The notes beneath the pieces were generated by a model. The model did no database searches and was not told the DNA's origin. It worked only from the letters and a program-made list of their open reading frames with translations. The translations under genes and the position numbers were made by a program. A stretch of 9,843 bases of DNA. It comes from Rubrivivax sp. (GTDB lineage: Bacteria > Pseudomonadota > Gammaproteobacteria > Burkholderiales > Burkholderiaceae_C). Shown here in pieces: positions 1 to 4,187 of this stretch (position 1 is the first letter of the stretch; each line of letters begins with the position of its first letter). The stretch covers positions 1-9,843 of the forward strand of contig JAUYAJ010000019.1 in NCBI GenBank assembly GCA_030693565.1, in the 5' to 3' direction.

Positions 1-23
1 GCCTCTCCTGAATTCTGAGTGGG
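1..23. repeat. Left terminal inverted repeat of the ISL3 element
   Basis: The reverse complement of 1-23 matches 1300-1322 at 19 of 23 positions. The longest uninterrupted shared block is the 12 bases AATTCAGGAGAG in right-end orientation. The mismatches are one base next to the tip and a block of three in the middle. Confidence 0.88.
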
Positions 24-60
24 TACCCTACGTGCCGTGAGACTTTGCGCGGAGGGGTGA

Positions 61-1308
61 ATGAGCACGCAGCTGTTCGAAGCGGCCCTGGGAATCAAGT
101 CCCCGTGGTCGGTTAAGTCGGTGGAGTTCGACGAGGCCGCCAAGCGGCTGACGGTGTTGATCGACTTCGAGGTCGGTACGCGGTTTGGTGTCAGCGGCCA
201 CCCTGGTGAGCATCCGGTGCACGACACGGTCACCAAGACCTACCGGCACCTGAACTTCTTCCAGCATGAGTGCCATCTGCAGGTCCGCGTGCCGCGGGTG
301 CGTCTGCCTCATGGGGCGGTTCGGCAGATCGACCCGGACTTCGCAGGTCGACTCAGCGGATTCACGCTGCTGTTCGAGGCGCTGATCCTCATGCTGGCCC
401 AGCAGATGCCGTTTGCCGCCGTCGGGCGCATCGTGGGCGAGTCAGAGTACCGCGTTCTGGCGATGTGTCGCCGCTACGTGCACATCGCCGGGGGTCTGGC
501 CGACTACAGCGCTGTCACCTCGCTGGCCATCGACGAGACCTCGCGGGCGCGCGGCCACCAGTACGTGACCATTGCCGCCGATGCCGACGCACGCCGCGTG
601 GTCTTCGTCGGCGAGGGCCGAGGCGCCCAGGTCGTGGCTGAACTGGCCGAGCACATGGACTGGCACGGCTGCCCTCCAGAGCAGATTGACAGGGTGAGCA
701 TCGACATGTCGGCCGCCTACATCAAGGGCGTGACCGAGCACCTTCCCGACGCCCAGATCACCTTCGACAAGTTCCACGTCATCGCCCACGCCAGTGCCGC
801 CGTGGACAAGACCCGCAGGCTCGAGCAGCGCATCGATCCAGTGCTTGGCGCCCAGCTCAAGGGTATGCGATGGACGTTGCTGAAGGACGTCTTCAGCCTC
901 AAGCCCGCAGCCGGCCAGGCGCTGCACGCGCTGCTCACCGCGCCCAGGCTCACGATGACCGCCCGCGCCTGGGCCTACAAGGAACGACTGCGCCTGGCCA
1001 TGGAGCACAAGCAGGTCAACGTGCTCGGGCGCTTGCTGCGGCACTGGTGCACCTGCGTGATGCGCTCCAAGATCGACGCGATGAAAGAGGTCGCTTCGAT
1101 GATCCGAACTCACATGGAGGGCATCGTCGCCTGGGCGCGGACCCGACAGACCAACGGCTTCCTGGAGGCCATCAACGGCCTGTTCCAGGCTGCCAAGCGC
1201 CGCGCCCGCGGCTACGCACGCCTGGACACCATCAAGACCGTCATCTTCCTGATCGCCGGCAAGCTCGACTTCAGAGCCATCAACCCTCACGCCAGGCAAC
1301 CCACTTGA
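61..1308 (+). CDS. tnpA: ISL3-family DDE transposase
   Basis: This 415-residue protein catalyses cut-and-join transposition of the surrounding element. The DDE-type catalytic core is recognisable: D158 in the AIDET motif, D215 in SIDMSAAY, and E369 in NGFLEAINGLF, followed by the basic KRRARGY stretch typical of the ISL3 C-terminus. The N-terminal part (about 35-95) corresponds to the DNA-binding zinc-finger region of ISL3 transposases, and HPVHDTVTKTYRHLNFFQHE fits that family. The usual CxxC pairs are mostly absent, so this belongs to a cysteine-poor subgroup. The start is supported by a strong purine-rich ribosome-binding site, GGAGGGG at 51-57, just upstream of the ATG. The TGA stop (1306-1308) lies inside the right inverted repeat. 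No frameshift or internal stop is seen, so the element could be active. The family assignment is secure; the particular IS name is not known to me. Confidence 0.93.
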   Translation: MSTQLFEAALGIKSPWSVKSVEFDEAAKRLTVLIDFEVGTRFGVSGHPGEHPVHDTVTKTYRHLNFFQHECHLQVRVPRVRLPHGAVRQIDPDFAGRLSGFTLLFEALILMLAQQMPFAAVGRIVGESEYRVLAMCRRYVHIAGGLADYSAVTSLAIDETSRARGHQYVTIAADADARRVVFVGEGRGAQVVAELAEHMDWHGCPPEQIDRVSIDMSAAYIKGVTEHLPDAQITFDKFHVIAHASAAVDKTRRLEQRIDPVLGAQLKGMRWTLLKDVFSLKPAAGQALHALLTAPRLTMTARAWAYKERLRLAMEHKQVNVLGRLLRHWCTCVMRSKIDAMKEVASMIRTHMEGIVAWARTRQTNGFLEAINGLFQAAKRRARGYARLDTIKTVIFLIAGKLDFRAINPHARQPT

Positions 1309-1322
1309 AATTCAGGAGAGCC
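1300..1322. repeat. Right terminal inverted repeat of the ISL3 element
   Basis: This is the partner of the repeat at 1-23. It begins inside the last codons of the transposase gene and contains its stop codon, so the element has no untranslated 3' spacer beyond the repeat. The three central mismatches to the left repeat fall exactly on the TGA stop codon (1306-1308). Confidence 0.88.
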
Positions 1323-1974
1323 ACTTGGGTTCCCGCATATACCGGGCTACAAGCAGAGAAAAAACTTCCAGCGCGAGGCTCTCTTCGAGGAGGTAATTCG
1401 GCAAATCTCTCGTCGGCCGCAGTTGGAGGACGCAGCACGCAAAGCAGTTGAGCTGCCGGCCGAGTCACCTTTGATCGCGCGATTTGACGATGTTCGAGTT
1501 GAGCCGCCATCGCTGGAGTTGAAGGCGCGAGAGCCGGACGCCTATCAACCGTCAGCGCTTTCACAGCACGACTATTTGGCGCGCGAGGCAAGGAACCAAA
1601 GTCTTGGCCTCGCTGGTGAAGAATTTGTTCTGCACTACGAGCGCTGGCGCCTCATCCAGCGCGGGCATCAGCGGCTCGCTGACCGAATCGAGCACACGTC
1701 ACGCGCCCGCGGTGATGGCGCGGGGTACGACGTTCTGTCGTTCGAAGAGGACGGCCGCGAACGGTTCATCGAAGTTAAGACGACCGCATTTTCAAGAGAG
1801 ACCCCGTTTTTCATCAGCAATGGCGAGCTCTCATTTGCGAACTCACACGAGTTGGAATTTTGTCTGTATCGCGTTTTTGAGTTTCGACGCGCACCACGGC
1901 TTTTCGAACTTCGGGGTAGGCCAGATCGTCATTGTCGACTCGATCCGACGACGTACAGGGCGTCGTTCTCGTAA
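1323..1974 (+). pseudogene. DUF3883-domain protein, 5' end removed by the IS insertion
   Basis: An open frame runs from the IS boundary to the TAA at 1972-1974 and encodes about 216 residues. Just after the boundary the sequence FPHIPGYKQRKNFQ resembles the middle of full-length DUF3883 proteins, in which such a GYK...NYQ segment follows an N-terminal region of some tens of residues. That region is missing here and would lie left of the IS. The C-terminal DUF3883 domain is intact, with LAREARNQSLGLAGEEFV, then GDGAGYDV (D codon at 1729) and IEVKTT (1768-1785), then HCRLDPTTY near the end. The GYD...EVK pattern resembles PD-(D/E)XK nuclease-like folds. DUF3883 domains are found in restriction and phage-defence proteins, but a role here is inference. 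Two rare TTG starts, for example 1423, could still allow translation of a fragment. No start with a good ribosome-binding site is seen, so I call it broken. Confidence 0.8.
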
Positions 1975-2067
1975 GTTTGCGCAGCTCGCGTGGGCCGACG
2001 CCGTGCCCGCGGGCCAAGAACTCGTGTCGATCTCGCCTGACGCGTGTCAAGGTAGTTGTCGCCTTAG

Positions 2068-2307
2068 TCATGAGGCCACTGGCTGCGCATCCTTGCGCAT
2101 CGAATGTGGCGTGATGATCGGATCACGTTCAGCGTGGAACTCCAGCGGCCCGACCGGGCACACTTTGCACGCAACGACGGAGCCGTGTCGGCCGGACCCA
2201 CCACGATAGGCTCTCCAACAAAGATCGGAGACAAGCAACCGGGGCAATCAACGCTGCATGTCGCCTCAGGGCAAGCGAGGTCAACCTCGGAGCCGCATGC
2301 GCTTCAT
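2068..2307 (-). pseudogene. Possible decayed cysteine-rich (zinc-ribbon-like) small gene
   Basis: No single frame covers this stretch, but two adjoining minus-strand frames read like one small metal-binding protein. An ATG at 2307-2305 starts MKRM. One frame away, from about 2297, the sequence reads CGSEVDLACPEATCSVDC followed by PGCLSPIFVGEPIVVGP, with five cysteines within 21 residues. A second shift near 2170 leads into ACKVCPVGPLEFHAERDP and a TGA at 2070-2068. The CxxC pairs in both parts (CPGC and CKVC), and the short length, suggest a zinc-ribbon type protein carrying two frameshifts. I do not recognise the family. It could instead be a chance run of codons, so confidence is low. It reads divergently from the Fic gene. 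Confidence 0.25.
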
Positions 2308-2323
2308 GGTTCGAGTCGACCTA

Positions 2324-2353
2324 TTGTTTTACGAAGATGGTTGATTCTAAAAT
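2324..2353 (+). promoter_or_regulatory. Probable sigma-70 promoter of the Fic gene
   Basis: A -10-like TAAAAT (2348-2353, five of six consensus positions) lies 18 bp after a weak -35-like TTGTTT (2324-2329, three of six). This is an AT-rich patch in a GC-rich region. Transcription would begin near 2360, about 28 nt before the ATG at 2388. That placement excludes the more upstream in-frame ATG at 2337. Confidence 0.5.
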
Positions 2354-2373
2354 AGCGTCTGCCGCTAGTTTAG
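2347..2373. promoter_or_regulatory. 11-bp inverted repeat over the Fic promoter -10, probable operator
   Basis: CTAAAATAGCG (2347-2357) is followed by a 5-nt spacer and CGCTAGTTTAG (2363-2373). The arms pair at 10 of 11 positions. The left arm contains the predicted -10 box and the right arm ends 14 bp before the Fic start codon. Transcription should begin inside the repeat, so an RNA hairpin would be incomplete and a DNA operator is the likelier reading. The obvious candidate binder is the winged helix at the C-terminus of the Fic protein itself, which would give autoregulation. That is inference. Confidence 0.5.
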
Positions 2374-2387
2374 GTTCCCATCTCCCA

Positions 2388-3569
2388 ATGAAGCGTTCGC
2401 TACAGGGCCGATACGTCAAGGTTGCCACCGCCGGAGAGTCGTTCAAGGCCTTCGTCCCGGCGCCGTTGCCACCGCGTCCGGCCATCCAGTGGTCGCCGGC
2501 AATGCGCGGTCGTTTCGACGCCGCGCTGCTCGCTCTTGGACGGCTCGACGCGGTCACCGACCTGCTGCCCAACGCAGCGCTGCTGCTCTACAGCTTCGTG
2601 CGCAAAGAGGCGGTGCTGTCCTCGATGATCGAAGGCACGCAGTCGTCGCTCGCAGACCTGATGCTGTTCGAACTGGACGAACAACCGGGCGTGCCGATGG
2701 AAGACGCACGCGAGGTGAGTCGCTACGTCGCGGCGCTGGAGCACGGATTGGAGCGGGTACGCGGGGGCTTCCCGCTGTCACTGCGGCTGATCCGCGAGGT
2801 GCACCAGGTGTTGATGGGCAGCGAGGGGCGTGGTGCCAAGCTCACGCCCGGCGAGTTTCGGTCGAGCCAGGTCTGGATCGGTGGCACGCGCCCGGGCAAC
2901 GCGGTGTTCGTGCCGCCGCCGGTCAATGAGCTGGATGAATGCCTGAAACTCTTCGAGTGCTTCCTGCACGACGTGCCCGAGCCCACGTCACCGCTGGTCA
3001 AGGCGGCACTGGCGCATGTGCAGTTCGAGACCATCCACCCGTTCCTCGACGGCAACGGTCGGGTGGGCCGCCTGCTGATCGCGCTGCAACTCGCGGTCGA
3101 TGGCCTGATGCGCGAACCGATGCTGTTCCTGAGCCTGCACTTCAAGGAACACCGGCAGACCTACTACGAGCTGCTGAATGCGGTGCGCCTGTCGGGCGAT
3201 TGGGAGGCCTGGCTGAAGTTCTTCGCCGATGCCGTGGTGGCCAGCGCCACGCAGGCTGCCACATCGGCCAAACGACTTCTGGAATTGGCCTCGGCCGACA
3301 GCCAGCGCATTGCGGGGCTCGGCCGCGCCGCGGGATCGGCAGCGGCGATTCACCAGGCCCTGCAGCGGCAGCCCATCGCCACGGCCACGTCACTGGTTGC
3401 CGCCACCGGCCTCACACCGGCCACGGTGAACAAGGCCCTGGCGCACCTGGAGCGCATTGGCGTGGTCGCGGAACTTACGCGCAAGCAGCGCGGCCGCGTG
3501 TTCAGCTATGCGCGGTATGGCGAGATCCTGAACGAAGGGATGGGCTTGCCGGGCAGGGGTGGTCGATGA
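2388..3569 (+). CDS. Fic-family protein adenylyltransferase with C-terminal winged helix
   Basis: Fic proteins transfer AMP (sometimes other nucleotides) from a nucleotide triphosphate to Ser, Thr or Tyr hydroxyls of target proteins. This 393-residue protein has the usual layout of the large bacterial COG3177-type group. The N-terminal region reads GRYVKV...AFVPAPLPP. An inhibitory-helix motif (S/T)xxxE(G/N) appears as SSMIEG at about 78-83, marking a class II Fic protein held inactive by its own N-terminus. The intact core HPFLDGNGRVGR is at about 217-228, with the catalytic His and nucleotide-binding residues. A winged-helix DNA-binding domain occupies about 318-385. I chose the ATG at 2388 because MKRSLQGRYVKV matches the family N-terminus and because the promoter and palindrome lie just upstream; an in-frame ATG at 2337 would start inside the promoter. 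The ribosome-binding site is weak. All key residues are present, so it should be functional. Its target is unknown. Confidence 0.92.
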   Translation: MKRSLQGRYVKVATAGESFKAFVPAPLPPRPAIQWSPAMRGRFDAALLALGRLDAVTDLLPNAALLLYSFVRKEAVLSSMIEGTQSSLADLMLFELDEQPGVPMEDAREVSRYVAALEHGLERVRGGFPLSLRLIREVHQVLMGSEGRGAKLTPGEFRSSQVWIGGTRPGNAVFVPPPVNELDECLKLFECFLHDVPEPTSPLVKAALAHVQFETIHPFLDGNGRVGRLLIALQLAVDGLMREPMLFLSLHFKEHRQTYYELLNAVRLSGDWEAWLKFFADAVVASATQAATSAKRLLELASADSQRIAGLGRAAGSAAAIHQALQRQPIATATSLVAATGLTPATVNKALAHLERIGVVAELTRKQRGRVFSYARYGEILNEGMGLPGRGGR

Positions 3570-3679
3570 GGCAGTTCTGCGGTTGGCGACATGTGGCCCC
3601 GTCTGCGCGTGCCAGGACGGGCCTGCAGCCGCTATGCTGTCGCAAATGTCGAGACGGTGTTCAAGTGCAGGACGGTCAT

Positions 3680-4126
3680 ATGAAGCGTTCAGTGGTACTG
3701 GCGGCACTCGCGCAGAGCAAGCCCACGCTGATGGCCCGATACGGGGTCACCGACCTCGCCCTGTTTGGGTCGACGGTGCGTGACGCCGCAGGTGGCGGCA
3801 GTGATGTCGACATCCTCGTGTCCTTTGATCGCCCGGCCGCTTCAGAGCGCGTCTTCGGCGTCCAGTTCTTCCACGAGGATCTGCTGGGCCGATCGGTCGA
3901 CTGGGTCACCGACCGTGGGCTGCGTCCTGAGCTGCGACCTGTCATCGAGGCTGGAGCTGTTCATGTCTGCGATCACCATGTCCCATGCAGCCCAGGCAGA
4001 GCCCGTGTGCGACAGGTAGCCAGACGGGTAGCCGGATATGAGCAGTACCGTCCCATGCGTCGCAACCTGTTGATCCACAAAGACTTTCCTGCGATGCATC
4101 CTCAATGCGACATCGTGCTGCTGTGA
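3680..4126 (+). CDS. MNT-type nucleotidyltransferase (MntA-like antitoxin) with aberrant C-terminal tail
   Basis: The first 96 or so residues are a minimal nucleotidyltransferase of the MNT/MntA group, which inactivates HEPN toxins by AMPylating a Tyr near their active site. The signature GSx10DxD is complete (G30-S31, D42, D44 in FGSTVRDAAGGGSDVDIL), and a third carboxylate is at D74 in VDWVTD. The family normally ends shortly after the segment matching LRPVIEAGAVHV (about 85-96). Here the frame runs on for 52 residues that do not look like MNT. The tail contains MRRNLLIHKDF (about 126-136), which resembles the RNxxxH active-site helix of HEPN toxins. The ATG at 3680 is preceded by AGGACGG as a ribosome-binding site. 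The gene lies 110 bp after Fic, on the same strand. No intact HEPN partner follows. The nucleotidyltransferase domain is certain; the origin of the tail is inference. Confidence 0.85.
   Translation: MKRSVVLAALAQSKPTLMARYGVTDLALFGSTVRDAAGGGSDVDILVSFDRPAASERVFGVQFFHEDLLGRSVDWVTDRGLRPELRPVIEAGAVHVCDHHVPCSPGRARVRQVARRVAGYEQYRPMRRNLLIHKDFPAMHPQCDIVLL
4037..4126 (+). other. HEPN-like remnant fused to the MNT frame
   Basis: The last 30 residues of the MNT frame read GYEQYRP, MRRNLLIHKDF and a terminal PQCDIVLL. HEPN (HepT-like) toxins carry an RX4HXY motif within sequences such as GMRNLLIHKYF followed by a DIVW segment. Here R128, N129 and H133 are kept, the Tyr position is Asp (a single TAC-to-GAC change would do this), and DIV is seen shortly after. 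The sequence is consistent with the C-terminal scrap of a HEPN gene joined to the MNT gene by an internal deletion. The resemblance is short and judged by eye. Confidence 0.3.
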
Positions 4127-4187
4127 CCGACCCCGCCGGCTGACGCCGCCAACCCACAGCGATGAACGCCCGCGCCCGGAGAAGCCG

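Larger units (their letters stand above)
1..1322 (+). mobile_element. ISL3-family insertion sequence, apparently complete
   Basis: The element is bounded by 23-bp imperfect inverted repeats (1-23 and 1300-1322, 19 of 23 positions matching) and holds one transposase gene that fills nearly all of it. A total of about 1.32 kb fits ISL3-family elements, which are usually about 1.3-1.5 kb. The outer tip reads GGCTCTCC at the right end (in reverse complement) and GCCTCTCC at the left, close to the GGCTCT tips common in this family. ISL3 elements normally duplicate 8 bp of target. The candidate copy on the right would be 1323-1330, but the left copy would lie before base 1 and cannot be tested. The left boundary coincides with the first base of the window, so a base or two could be missing. 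The insertion interrupts a DUF3883 gene. Confidence 0.88.
1975..2387. other. Gene-poor stretch between the DUF3883 remnant and the Fic gene
   Basis: No intact gene with family resemblance was found here. The plus-strand open frame at 2104-2355 has no recognisable motifs and its content looks like the antisense of the cysteine-rich minus-strand frame described separately. The stretch is visibly less GC-rich and less codon-structured than the right half of the window. Its last 65 bases hold the Fic promoter and a palindrome. No tRNA, phage attachment repeat or CRISPR repeat was seen. Confidence 0.6.

Noticed and set aside
442..1299. Long minus-strand open frame inside the transposase gene
   Set aside because: It is a shadow of the GC-rich transposase coding frame, with no family resemblance.
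2104..2355. Plus-strand open frame of 83 codons before the Fic gene
   Set aside because: It has no recognisable motif and a low-information Ser/Thr/Gln-rich composition. It ends inside the Fic promoter, and its sequence looks like the antisense of the cysteine-rich minus-strand frame.
2337..2387. Upstream in-frame ATG of the Fic gene at 2337
   Set aside because: The extra 17 residues lie over the predicted promoter and palindrome, and family N-termini match the ATG at 2388.
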